DNA from: Rivihabitans pingtungensis
GTDB lineage: Bacteria; Pseudomonadota; Gammaproteobacteria; Burkholderiales; Aquaspirillaceae
Length of the DNA: 64,000 nucleotides
Direction of reading: 5' to 3'
NCBI RefSeq assembly: GCF_003201855.1
Contig: NZ_QJKI01000012.1
Span: 38,095-102,094 of the forward strand
Below the pieces are notes generated by a model. The model was given only the letters and a program-made list of their open reading frames with translations, was not told where the DNA came from and did no database searches. Made by a program: the position numbers and the translations under genes. This document shows, piece after piece, positions 8,634 to 16,794 of the stretch. Each line of letters starts with the position of its first letter. Position 1 is the first letter of the stretch.

Positions 8634-11600
8634 GCGTCACCGTCAGCGGCGCATTGGCCAGCATGCCGTATTGCTCAGGAGCGTACATTGCCTCGATGCG
8701 GGTGGGCGGCAACTGGAACACCCCGGCCTGGTTCAGCCGCAGGGTGTAGCTCAGGCGGTGTACGCCAGCCGGCAGTTGGCGGAAATACGCCAAATAACCG
8801 CTGTGGCGGCGCTCGACGAAGCTTGGCGTCACGCTGTCGTCGTTGCCCGCCTGGCTGACGGCAATCTGCGAATCCCGGCCCAGACCGCTGCCCAGCAGGC
8901 TGGCGCCGGCTGGAATCGGATCGTTCAGCGCCACCCAGCCCATGCCGGCTTCGGCGCGGATGTCCAGCGTGACCTTGAGCACATCACCAGGGCTGTACTG
9001 GCCAGGCGTGCGCTGGCTGAGCGGAGTCAGGGTTTTTTGCACGCTGTAGCCGGCGCTGCGTTGGCCATCAAATTTCACCGCTGCCAGCGCCAGCACCGAC
9101 GCCCACGGCGCACCGCTGCCCTGGTGGCTCAGCCGCAGCGTGCCCTGACCGCTGGCCGGCCACGGCAACAGCGGCGCACTGACTGGCGCCTCTGCCGGCG
9201 TGACGGTGGCCCTGGCTTCGCCCAGCGCCGCCGTGGTCTGACCGCGAACCGGCACACGCTCGAACTGCGCCGAAAACGCCCGCGTAGCCAGCACACCCCA
9301 CAGATTGGCGGTGGTGGTGCGCCAGTGGCCGCCCTGCTGACGGGCCAGCAAACCCACCGCCAGACGTGGCGCATCGTCGCGCCAATCCGGCAGTTGGCTG
9401 GCCAGCCACAGCAAGCGCGCGCTGGCAAGATCGCCGTCTTCCATCAGCCACCAGGCGCTGTCCTGCTGCTCGCGCGCCAGCGCCAGCCGTGCGCCCTGAT
9501 ACAACAGGCGCGCGCGTAGCAGCTGGCTGGCCTGTGCCAGTCGGGCATCGCGAGCGGGGATGGCCGGCTGGCGCAGCAGCAGCTCGGCCCAGTTCACCAG
9601 CATCGGCGTTGGCCAGGTTTGTGGCTGTACGCTCAGCACGTCGAGCATGGCCGGACGGAAGCGTCCATGGCGCTGCAAGGCCAGCATGGCAGCCAGCCGG
9701 CGCGCGTCCAGCCCGGCGGCGCCACCGGGCAGCTCGCGCTTGATGCGGCCTTCAACAAAGGCCGACAGCCCGGCCAGCATGCGCTCGCGCAGCGCATCAG
9801 GCAGCGGCTGGCCGGCTTCGTGGCTGACGCTGAGCAGATGGCTGGTGAGCACATCGCTGCCGGATGGCCCATTGGCACTGCTGCGCGGAAAATAATCCGC
9901 CAGGCCGTGCTCGTCCAGGTAGCCGGGCAGGTCTTCTTGCAGCTTGGCCCAGGCGGCAGCATCGCGGCGACCCAGCGCCACGGCGGCGCGCTGTTCCAGG
10001 CAGCTGAACGGGTAGTCCTCCAGCCAGCGCGCCACACCGGGCAGCTCACCTGCCAGCCGCGACTGCACGCTGACGCGTACGCCACCCTGGCCAGGCAAGG
10101 CGCCGGCAGGCAGCGCCACAGGCAGCGATTGCTCGCCCTCCAGCCGAATAAACGCCCCCTGCCAGACGCTAACCGGCACGGCCGGCTCGACACGCTGGCG
10201 CAGGCTCAGCCGGTCGCTGGCCGAGCCATCTTCCGCGCGGGCGGCAAACAGCCATTGCTGGACGCTGACGCCGGCCGGGGTCGTCACCGCCCAACTCAGC
10301 TGGCGAGCGTCGCCGGCAGCCAGGGTCAGCCGCTGGGCAGGCAGGGTCTGACTGTCGCGGCTGGCGCTGACCGTCAGCGTCAGCGGGCGCTTGCTGCCAT
10401 TGCGCACCGTCACCGCCGCCGTCATGGCATCGCCTTCACGCGTCAGCGGCGACAGACCAGACACCAGTTGCACATCTTGCGCCACCTCAAAACTGGCCTC
10501 GCCGGTGCCAAACAGCTGCTCGCCGACATCGGCCACCGCCACCAGCCGAAAGCGGCTGAGCACGTCATTCACCGGAATGTCCACCATGGCTTCGCCGCGC
10601 GCATCCAGCTTGACCGCCGGTTGCCAGGTCAGCAGGGTATCCAGCAGCTGACGGGTGGGCGCCTTGCCGCCGCCACCGCCTGGCGGCAACGCCTTGCGAC
10701 CGTAATGGCGCTTGCCCACCACTTGTTGCTGGCTGGTGGCGATTTCGCCACGGTAGCCATAGTCGGGAAACATCTCGCGCAGCAGGTTCCAACTGGCATT
10801 GGGCTGCAATTCCAGCAGGGCTTCGTCCACGGCGGCAAAAGCCACTTCACTGCCGGCCGGCGCCGGGCGGCCATCGGGCAGGCGCACCTGCACCCGCGCC
10901 CGTGCGGTCTGGCGCACCCCATAGCGCTCGCGCTCCGGGGTCACCGTCACGCTCAGGCGGTGGGCGCGGTCGCCCACGCGAATCTGGGCAATGCCGTACT
11001 TGACTGCCGGCCGCGACAAATCCACCAGCGCACTGGCCGGGGTGTAGTCCGGGCGTTCATGCCAGAAGGCATCCCACCAGTCTTTCGGGCGGAGCCAGCC
11101 CCAGGCAAAAAACGAATACCACGGCACTTCACGCAAACGGCCGCGCACCGCCAGCACCGACACATAGACATTCGGTGTCCAGTCCGGGGCGATGTCCAGC
11201 TCGAACTCGGGGCGATCCAGCTCGATCACCCGGGTGTCCAACACCCCGCCACGCTCGATCGCCACCCAGGCGGTGGCGCGCCGGAACGGCATGCGCACCT
11301 GAAAACGGGCGCGCTCGCCGGGCTGGTATTCGGTTTTGTCGGGGATGATGTCGATGCGGTCGTGGTCGGCCGCGTCAAACCAGGCGTCTTCGCCGGAGGC
11401 CGGCCACACCGAATAGCTGGCGCGGGCGCGCTGGCCGCGGTCGTCTTCTGCCTCGGCGATGAATTCCACCTGCTCGTGCGGCTTCACCGTCACCTGGCAG
11501 TCAAAACGGCCCTGGCTGTCGCTGACGCCTTGACACACCTCGCCTTCATCCCGACGGGTTTGCGCGTGTTCCCAGGCATAAAACCCGCCCACCACCCGCT

Positions 11601-14289
11601 TGCGCGCCGACAGGGTGTCGTGGCCGACCATGCGCACGCGCAGCTTGCGCCCCGCCTGCGGCTTGCCGGTCAGATCAAGGGTGAGGGCATCCACCCGCCA
11701 GCGGGCGCCATCCTTGCCGGCCGGGCTGGCGGTAACGCCCACGCGGGTGGCCGCCGGCCACAGGGCAATCCAGCGCGACACGGTTTGCCGCTCCCCGGAC
11801 GGGTCGCTGAGCGAGGCTTCGGTTTTCAGCCAATAGGGGCGATCCAGCGCTGGCAGCCTGGAGATCAGCAGGCGGCCATTGCCCTGGGCATCCAGCTTGA
11901 GCGCGGCCTTGTCCAGCACCAGCTTGCCATTCAGCGCCTGCGCGCCAGTATCTTCCATCGGTTCAAAGCTGTATGTCTCGTAGCCGGCCACTCCGCTCTC
12001 GCGGGGGTGCAGCATGGCGCTGACGGTCAGCGGCCAGTCGCGCGCAGGCCCGCCATTGGCCCAGTTCACCTGCACGCTCAGCGGCAATTCACGGGCCGCC
12101 ACGCCAGCGCCGGGCGCGGCATGGATCTGGCCAAACAAGGCGGGCAGGACAAACTCCTCAACCCGAAAAGCCGAGCTTTCCAGCTGGTAGCCATCATCGC
12201 GCGGGTTGGCCGCCTGCTCCGCACCGCTCACGCGTCGGCCCTTGCGCACCAGGGTGATGCTGTATTCGCCCAGCGCGGCATTGACCGGCAGGGTAAAGCG
12301 GGTTTCCGCATAGCGGCGCTGCCGCCAGGTCAGCGGCAGGGTATAGGTTTGCTCGCTCTGCTTGTGGCTGATGCGCACTTCGTCGGGCAGGGCATCGTGC
12401 TCAAACACATGCAGACCGCGCGCATCGCGCGTGCGCAAGATGTGCTTCATGGAAACGGTTTCGCCCGGGCGCAGCAGGCTGCGGTCCAGAATGCTGTGCG
12501 CCACCAAGGGTGGTGCGCCATCCTCCGGTGCTGAAAACGGAAAGCGCCAGGCTTCCAGGCCTTGATTCCAGCCGCTGCGGGCAAAGGCCATGTCTTCAGT
12601 ACCCTGGGCATCACGCGCGCGCGCCACCACAAACAGTCCGCTCAGCTCGCCCGGCTTGTCGCACTGCGGTTCTTTCAGGGCATGGGGAATACGCGCCACG
12701 CCCTGGGCGTCGGTGTCGCCTTGCCACAGCAGGGCTTGCGTGCAGTCGTACACCCGCACACTGGCCTTGGCCACCGGCCGGGCGCGATTGAGCGTGCTGA
12801 CCCACACGGCCGCGTTTTCCGGGGTGATTTTCAGATGCACAGCCAGATTGGTCACCAGCGCGGCAGTGCGCACATACATCGGCTGCGGCTCGCCCAGCAA
12901 GGCCTGGCCCAAGACGCGCGATTCCAGCTCGACCAGATGCAGGCCGCGTTTTGGCAGGGGCAGGCCAATCACCTCAAACGGCCAGTGGCCTTGTTTATCT
13001 GGCGTGCTCGGCAACTTCAGCTCGCTGGCCTGGCGCTGGCTGTTCAGCAGGCTCAGCCGGCGGCTTTCCACCGGCTGCGCGCCCTCAAGCTGGCGGCTTG
13101 GTGGAATAGAGGATTCGTGATACTGCTCGAACTTGCCCAGCCAGCGCATCATGGCGCGATCGTCATTCAGCCACAGTGTCTTGCCGCGCAATTGCGGGGT
13201 GACGCCAGACAGATTGCCTTCCACCCCGCGTAGCGTCAGTGGCAGCACCGGGTCGGCGGCTTCCAGCACGCCAAACGGCGCCGCGCTGAATTTGGCCAAC
13301 GGCGAATAGTCAGCAATGCGCACGCCGCTTTGCAGCTCGGCCAGATTGCTCAGCAGCCGGCCGCTGACATCCCGCACATTGGCCGGCAAGCTGAGTCCCA
13401 GCGTCTGACGGGGTGTGAAGGGCGGCGCAAATACCAGCTCCGTCACTTCGCGCTCCTGCTGGCCCAATCCGGCCGCCTTGCCGCCCAGCCGGATGGCGGC
13501 GGCCTGGGCGCGAAGAATCGGCTCGCTAAAAACCAGGGAGATCGCGGTCAGCGGATTGCATTGCGCGCGGGCATTTTCACGCTGGCAACGCACTGTCGCG
13601 GTGAACGGCGCGCGCACCGAATAATTGATGCGCTGCACCTGCTGATCATCACGCGCCAGGCGCAACAGCAAGGCGCTGTCAGCAGGCAAACGGCGCGGGC
13701 AACTGAGCGTGGCCACCCGGTCGGCGTCTTTTGGCGCCAAGCCCTCGTCATTGGCCAGATGGGCCAGCAAGCGGCGGCGCGCCTCGGCCGCGATGGGCTG
13801 CATCAATAGCTGCTCTGGCCAGGCAGAGGATTGGCAATACACCTTGGGCGTACTGGCCAGCACGGTATTGAATTGCAGGGCAAAGACCTGGTCTTCATCC
13901 ACCTGGCTGCTGTCGAATGGCCAACTGCGCACGATGGACGGCGCACCGGTGCGAAAGGCAAAGCGGGCCGCAGGCAGGACATCGCCCTTGAGGTCTTTCA
14001 GGCCGGGCATCAGGCTGATGGCGCAAGTGGTGTTGGCCTGCGGCGTGGCGGACAGACTGAACACCCAGTTTTTGTCGTCCACCCAGCGGCCAGCGCCGTT
14101 CAGCGGACAATCCCAGCGGATGGGCGCCGGGGCAGTGGCGCCGGCAGCCAGCGCCGTCATCGGCGTACTGAAGGTGATGCGCAGTTGTTCAGGCCGGGGA
14201 TTTTCACCCTGGGGAGAAAAACTGGCCACGCCAGCGCTCAACGCCAACGATGACCACAAAGACAACAGCAAAGGCACAAGCTTGGACAT
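8623..14289 (-). CDS. yfhM: Bacterial alpha-2-macroglobulin, thioester protease inhibitor
   Basis: A protein of 1888 residues with a Sec signal peptide (LVPLLLSLWSSLALSAG). The thioester motif CLEQ is at residues 1430-1433 (plus-strand bases 9991-10002), with an MG-domain-rich N-terminal half and the central A2M region. These proteins trap proteases that enter the periplasm and work with PBP1C, which repairs the wall. Unlike E. coli YfhM, no lipobox cysteine follows the signal, so this form is probably soluble in the periplasm. It is first in the two-gene operon with pbpC; the ATG at 14289 is the only start giving a signal peptide. Confidence 0.95.
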   Translation of the reverse strand: MSKLVPLLLSLWSSLALSAGVASFSPQGENPRPEQLRITFSTPMTALAAGATAPAPIRWDCPLNGAGRWVDDKNWVFSLSATPQANTTCAISLMPGLKDLKGDVLPAARFAFRTGAPSIVRSWPFDSSQVDEDQVFALQFNTVLASTPKVYCQSSAWPEQLLMQPIAAEARRRLLAHLANDEGLAPKDADRVATLSCPRRLPADSALLLRLARDDQQVQRINYSVRAPFTATVRCQRENARAQCNPLTAISLVFSEPILRAQAAAIRLGGKAAGLGQQEREVTELVFAPPFTPRQTLGLSLPANVRDVSGRLLSNLAELQSGVRIADYSPLAKFSAAPFGVLEAADPVLPLTLRGVEGNLSGVTPQLRGKTLWLNDDRAMMRWLGKFEQYHESSIPPSRQLEGAQPVESRRLSLLNSQRQASELKLPSTPDKQGHWPFEVIGLPLPKRGLHLVELESRVLGQALLGEPQPMYVRTAALVTNLAVHLKITPENAAVWVSTLNRARPVAKASVRVYDCTQALLWQGDTDAQGVARIPHALKEPQCDKPGELSGLFVVARARDAQGTEDMAFARSGWNQGLEAWRFPFSAPEDGAPPLVAHSILDRSLLRPGETVSMKHILRTRDARGLHVFEHDALPDEVRISHKQSEQTYTLPLTWRQRRYAETRFTLPVNAALGEYSITLVRKGRRVSGAEQAANPRDDGYQLESSAFRVEEFVLPALFGQIHAAPGAGVAARELPLSVQVNWANGGPARDWPLTVSAMLHPRESGVAGYETYSFEPMEDTGAQALNGKLVLDKAALKLDAQGNGRLLISRLPALDRPYWLKTEASLSDPSGERQTVSRWIALWPAATRVGVTASPAGKDGARWRVDALTLDLTGKPQAGRKLRVRMVGHDTLSARKRVVGGFYAWEHAQTRRDEGEVCQGVSDSQGRFDCQVTVKPHEQVEFIAEAEDDRGQRARASYSVWPASGEDAWFDAADHDRIDIIPDKTEYQPGERARFQVRMPFRRATAWVAIERGGVLDTRVIELDRPEFELDIAPDWTPNVYVSVLAVRGRLREVPWYSFFAWGWLRPKDWWDAFWHERPDYTPASALVDLSRPAVKYGIAQIRVGDRAHRLSVTVTPERERYGVRQTARARVQVRLPDGRPAPAGSEVAFAAVDEALLELQPNASWNLLREMFPDYGYRGEIATSQQQVVGKRHYGRKALPPGGGGGKAPTRQLLDTLLTWQPAVKLDARGEAMVDIPVNDVLSRFRLVAVADVGEQLFGTGEASFEVAQDVQLVSGLSPLTREGDAMTAAVTVRNGSKRPLTLTVSASRDSQTLPAQRLTLAAGDARQLSWAVTTPAGVSVQQWLFAARAEDGSASDRLSLRQRVEPAVPVSVWQGAFIRLEGEQSLPVALPAGALPGQGGVRVSVQSRLAGELPGVARWLEDYPFSCLEQRAAVALGRRDAAAWAKLQEDLPGYLDEHGLADYFPRSSANGPSGSDVLTSHLLSVSHEAGQPLPDALRERMLAGLSAFVEGRIKRELPGGAAGLDARRLAAMLALQRHGRFRPAMLDVLSVQPQTWPTPMLVNWAELLLRQPAIPARDARLAQASQLLRARLLYQGARLALAREQQDSAWWLMEDGDLASARLLWLASQLPDWRDDAPRLAVGLLARQQGGHWRTTTANLWGVLATRAFSAQFERVPVRGQTTAALGEARATVTPAEAPVSAPLLPWPASGQGTLRLSHQGSGAPWASVLALAAVKFDGQRSAGYSVQKTLTPLSQRTPGQYSPGDVLKVTLDIRAEAGMGWVALNDPIPAGASLLGSGLGRDSQIAVSQAGNDDSVTPSFVERRHSGYLAYFRQLPAGVHRLSYTLRLNQAGVFQLPPTRIEAMYAPEQYGMLANAPLTVTHAR

Positions 14290-14385
14290 GATCCGCGCCG
14301 GGGGATGACGATCGGGTGATTATGCCTGAGCCGCGTCAAAAACCCCTATTGAAGATCAACCCGCCGCCTGGCGCCGCTCAGCAAA

Positions 14386-14459
14386 TCCAGCACAGCGGCC
14401 CTGGCGGGCGTGAGCAAACCGTGCACGCACCGCGCCAGGAGGATGTTGTGAGCCGCGCT
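14386..14459. repeat. Intergenic dispersed repeat, copy A
   Basis: Resembles the stretches at 15394-15488 and 47182-47265. Shared blocks are an AGC-CAGCG start, CCTGGC in the middle, and GCCAGGAGG followed by T-rich TGTGAGC and GCGCT at the end. CCTGGC and GCCAGG can pair, so each copy may fold. This copy abuts the sodB stop codon and fills most of the gap to the alpha-2-macroglobulin gene. Confidence 0.55.
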
Positions 14460-15142
14460 TAACGCAAGGCCGCCGCGTAACGGCGGCTGACCTCATTCCA
14501 ATTCACCACTTTCCACCATTGGGTGACATAGTCGGCGCGCTTGTTCTGGTATTTCAGATAGTAGGCGTGCTCCCACACGTCCAGCGCCAGAATCGGCGCG
14601 CCGCGCTGGGCAATCTCCGGCGCATCCATCAGCGGGTTGTCCTGATTGGCGGTGGAGGTGATGGCCAGTTTTTTGTCGGCGGTTACCACCAGCCAGGCCC
14701 AGCCGGAGCCAAAGCGGCTGACGGCGGCCTGGTCAAAGCGTTTTTTCAGCTCGTCCAGATTGCCGAACTGGGCGTCGATGGCCTGTTTCAGCGCCGCGCT
14801 GGGCTCGCCGCCCAGGCCGGGCTCGGCCATCACCTTCCAGAACAGATCATGGTTGTAATGGCCGCCGCCATTGTTGCGCACGGCAGCGTTGTACTGGCTG
14901 ATCTTGCCTTGCAGCGCGTCCAGGCTGAGATGCTCCAGCTCGGGATAGCTCTTGATCTGGGCGTTGAGGTTGTTCACATAAGCGGCGTGGTGGCGATCGT
15001 GGTGGATTTCCATGGTGGTTTTGTCGATCACCGGCTCCAGCGCGTCGGCGGCGTAGGGCAGCGGCGGCAGGGTGAACTGGGCAAAAGCCAGGCTGGGCAA
15101 CAGGGCAGCAGCCAGGGCCAGGGGACGCAGGGAAGAGAACAT
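14459..15142 (-). CDS. sodB: Superoxide dismutase, Fe/Mn family, with export signal
   Basis: A protein of 227 residues. Metal ligands and fold markers are the histidine in EIHHDRHHAAYV, the NGGGHYNHDLFW segment, FGSGWAWLV and DVWEHAYYLKYQ with the D and H ligands. It converts superoxide to peroxide and oxygen. The unusual part is the N-terminus: MFSSLRPLALAAALLPSLAFA reads as a Sec signal before QFTLPPLPYAADALEP, where cytoplasmic homologues normally start. So the enzyme is probably periplasmic. The start at 15142 has an AGGAG site; the longer frame to 15298 has no such support. Fe versus Mn preference is not decided here. Confidence 0.92.
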   Translation of the reverse strand: MFSSLRPLALAAALLPSLAFAQFTLPPLPYAADALEPVIDKTTMEIHHDRHHAAYVNNLNAQIKSYPELEHLSLDALQGKISQYNAAVRNNGGGHYNHDLFWKVMAEPGLGGEPSAALKQAIDAQFGNLDELKKRFDQAAVSRFGSGWAWLVVTADKKLAITSTANQDNPLMDAPEIAQRGAPILALDVWEHAYYLKYQNKRADYVTQWWKVVNWNEVSRRYAAALR

Positions 15143-15244
15143 CAGTGGGGCTCCTGTGGGGGAATGCAGCCCGCATGATAAAAGCAGGTGGCGGCTGCGG
15201 GCTATTGGGGAAATTTCGCACCCGGCGTAAACCCGCGCAGAAAG

Positions 15245-15310
15245 CTCAGCGCAGCGGTGCGGTGCGGTGCGGGCCAAGCGTGTGACAAGACGCGGCAAGC
15301 ACGCCAGAAG
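15245..15310. repeat. Degenerate copy (D) of the dispersed repeat, with GGTGC triplication
   Basis: Contains CTCAGCGCAGCG, then GGTGC repeated in tandem three times, GGGCCAAGCGTGTG and ACGCCAGAAGG, matching in order the blocks of copy B at 15394-15488 (CAGCGCAGCG, GGCCAAGTGTGTG, ACGCCAGGAGG). It lies upstream of sodB in the 345-base gene-free stretch 15143-15487, which holds only repeats and a hairpin. Confidence 0.4.
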
Positions 15311-15314
15311 GCGA

Positions 15315-15349
15315 TCGGCCCCGGCGCGCGCAAGGCAGGCCGGGGCCGA
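15315..15349. repeat. GC-rich hairpin with a 13-base loop shared with the efflux-operon terminator
   Basis: Perfect 11-base arms TCGGCCCCGGC (15315-15325) and GCCGGGGCCGA (15339-15349) enclose the loop GCGCGCAAGGCAG. The terminator at 16714-16753 has the loop GCGCGCAAGGCGG with a different stem. No T run follows on either strand here. Confidence 0.6.
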
Positions 15350-15393
15350 GGGTGGGGCGATGCAGCCGTGAGCGGCTTAACGTCACTCACAAA

Positions 15394-15488
15394 ACCCAGC
15401 GCAGCGATCCTGGCCAAGTGTGTGCAGACAGTGCGGGTAGTACGACAAGGTCACACCACAACGCCAGGAGGGTTTGGTAAGCGGCGCT
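15394..15488. repeat. Intergenic dispersed repeat, copy B
   Basis: Closest to copy C at 47182-47265: both run from ACCCAGCG through GCAGACA to CCACAACGCCAG, a GGAGG-like run, TTTG and GCG-CGCT. It ends at the stop codon of the heme-type bacterioferritin gene, as copy A ends at the sodB stop. Confidence 0.6.
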
Positions 15489-15961
15489 CAGTCGTCCATA
15501 TGCGCTTGCAGGTAATTCGGCAAGGTCACATTGGCGATCAGGCTATGCTGGGTTTCCAGCCAGTCGATGGCTTCTTCACAGTGCTCCAGCAGGTCTTCCA
15601 GCAGCTCGCGGCTGACATAGTCGCCAGCGGTTTCGCACAGGGCGATGGCCTGCACCAGGAGCGGGCGCTGAATGTCGCGCTCGTAGGTGAGGTCGCCTTG
15701 CAGGCATTCTTCCACGTGCTCGCCAATCAGCAGCTTGCCCAGGTCTTGCAGATTGGGCAGGCCTTCCAGGAACAGAATGCGTTCGATCAGCTCGTCGGCT
15801 TCTTTCATCACCCGGATGGATTGCTTGTATTGGTAGTCGTTGAGCTTTTCCAGGCCCCAGTTGCGGAACATCCGCGCGTGCAGGAAATACTGGTTGATGG
15901 CGGTCAGCTCGTTGCGCAGCACCTTGTTCAGGGTGTCGATGACTTTTTTGTCGCCTTGCAT
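15488..15961 (-). CDS. bfrB: Bacterioferritin, heme-binding subunit with degenerate ferroxidase site
   Basis: A protein of 157 residues, full length for bacterioferritin. Met52, the axial heme ligand, is present in [13 protein letters not shown]. Of the di-iron ligands of E. coli Bfr, E18 and E94 remain, but position 51 is valine, 54 is glutamate, and the E127/H130 equivalents are Cys128 and Ala131. So this subunit should bind heme but hardly oxidise iron. It follows the complementary subunit gene by 15 bases. The Neisseria BfrA/BfrB and Pseudomonas alpha/beta pairs show the same division of labour in mixed 24-mers. Symbol assigned by analogy with Neisseria. Confidence 0.93.
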   Translation of the reverse strand: MQGDKKVIDTLNKVLRNELTAINQYFLHARMFRNWGLEKLNDYQYKQSIRVMKEADELIERILFLEGLPNLQDLGKLLIGEHVEECLQGDLTYERDIQRPLLVQAIALCETAGDYVSRELLEDLLEHCEEAIDWLETQHSLIANVTLPNYLQAHMDD

Positions 15962-15976
15962 GTGCGGCTCCTTGCG

Positions 15977-16462
15977 TCAGGTGGGGCTGCCAGAACCCAT
16001 CTGGCTTTGCAGGTAGTTGGGCAGGGTCACCAGCTTGATCAGGCGCAGTTGTTTTTCCAGGAAGTAGGCGTGATCCATTTCGGTGTCTTCCAGCTGCACT
16101 TGCAGCATGTCGCGGCTGACGTAGTCCTGTGCGGCCTCACAGGCGGCAATCGCCTGCTTGAGTGCGGCGTCGACTTTGTATTCCACGTCCAGATCGGCTT
16201 GCAGCATCTCCGGCACGGTTTGGCCAACATGCAGCGGCTCGCGCTTGGCCAGATTGGGCGTGCCTTCCAGGAACAGGATGCGCTGAATCAGCGCGCGGGC
16301 GTGCTGGCGCTCGTGCTCGGATTCGTGGATGGTTTTTTCCGCCAGCGCGTGCAGGCCCATGTCAGCGTACATTTCGCCGTGGATCAGGTATTGATCGACA
16401 GCGGTCAGCTCGCCAGCCAGAAGCTCATTGAGAATGTCGATGATTGTGTTGTCGCCCTTCAT
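15977..16462 (-). CDS. bfrA: Bacterioferritin, ferroxidase-competent subunit lacking the heme methionine
   Basis: A protein of 161 residues starting at 16462 with MKGDNTIIDILNELL, the standard bacterioferritin N-terminus; the longer frame adds an unlike leader. Di-iron ligands E18, E51, H54, E94 and, after a one-residue insertion, E128 and H131 are all present. Position 52 is arginine, so the bis-methionine heme site cannot form. It stores iron in the cytoplasm, presumably co-assembled with the heme-type subunit encoded just downstream. A good sigma-70 promoter and a possible Fur-like sequence lie upstream. Confidence 0.94.
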   Translation of the reverse strand: MKGDNTIIDILNELLAGELTAVDQYLIHGEMYADMGLHALAEKTIHESEHERQHARALIQRILFLEGTPNLAKREPLHVGQTVPEMLQADLDVEYKVDAALKQAIAACEAAQDYVSRDMLQVQLEDTEMDHAYFLEKQLRLIKLVTLPNYLQSQMGSGSPT

Positions 16463-16531
16463 GGCGTTCTCCACATAAGTTGTCGTAAACGGGCTGGCTT
16501 GCGAACGTCGGCTGGCTTGCCCCTGTGGCGT

Positions 16532-16560
16532 ATTGTAGGTGCAGCGTGGGGCATGTCCAA
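16532..16560 (-). promoter_or_regulatory. Sigma-70 promoter of the bfrA-bfrB operon
   Basis: Read on the minus strand: TTGGAC (16560-16555), a 17-base spacer, TACAAT (16537-16532). Predicted start near 16525, giving a leader of about 63 bases before the bfrA ATG. The gene-free stretch 16463-16794 holds this promoter, a possible Fur site and the efflux-operon terminator. Confidence 0.65.
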
Positions 16561-16589
16561 GTGAAAACCGCAGCCAAGCCATTGAATTT

Positions 16590-16616
16590 CAAAGAATTAC
16601 AAACCATTCTCATTTG
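16590..16616. promoter_or_regulatory. Possible Fur-box-like sequence upstream of bfrA
   Basis: Minus-strand AAATGAGAATGGTTTGTAAT followed by TCTTTGAAATTC resembles degenerate Fur hexamers (GAGAAT, TTTGTAAT). It lies about 30 bases upstream of the -35 element, a position suiting activation or indirect control rather than simple repression. AT content is high against the surroundings. A weak match only. Confidence 0.3.
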
Positions 16617-16713
16617 CTTGATGCCTGGGCGCCATCCGCCAAGCTGGCCGGTTTGGCCTGCCCGGCGAAAGCCCCTTCACCAAGGCCATGCGGCAAGGCC
16701 ATGAAAGTACACG

Positions 16714-16753
16714 AAAAAAACATGCCAGGCGCGCGCAAGGCGGGCCTGGCATG
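16714..16753 (-). terminator. Rho-independent terminator of the RND efflux operon
   Basis: Perfect 10-base arms CATGCCAGGC (16721-16730) and GCCTGGCATG (16744-16753) around the loop GCGCGCAAGGCGG. Seven A's at 16714-16720 give a T7 run on the minus strand. It lies 41 bases past the outer-membrane factor stop. Confidence 0.85.
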
Positions 16754-16794
16754 ACATGGGCAAGCTGGCATCATCCGGCCAGCCGTGCGGGGGT

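Noticed and set aside
9619..12534. Plus-strand open frame of 971 codons within the alpha-2-macroglobulin gene
   Set aside because: Antisense shadow; no recognisable domain, while the minus strand carries the CLEQ motif and signal peptide.
15143..15487. CRISPR-like array because of several repeats in a row
   Set aside because: The repeats are few, unequal and degenerate, with no regular spacers and no cas genes.
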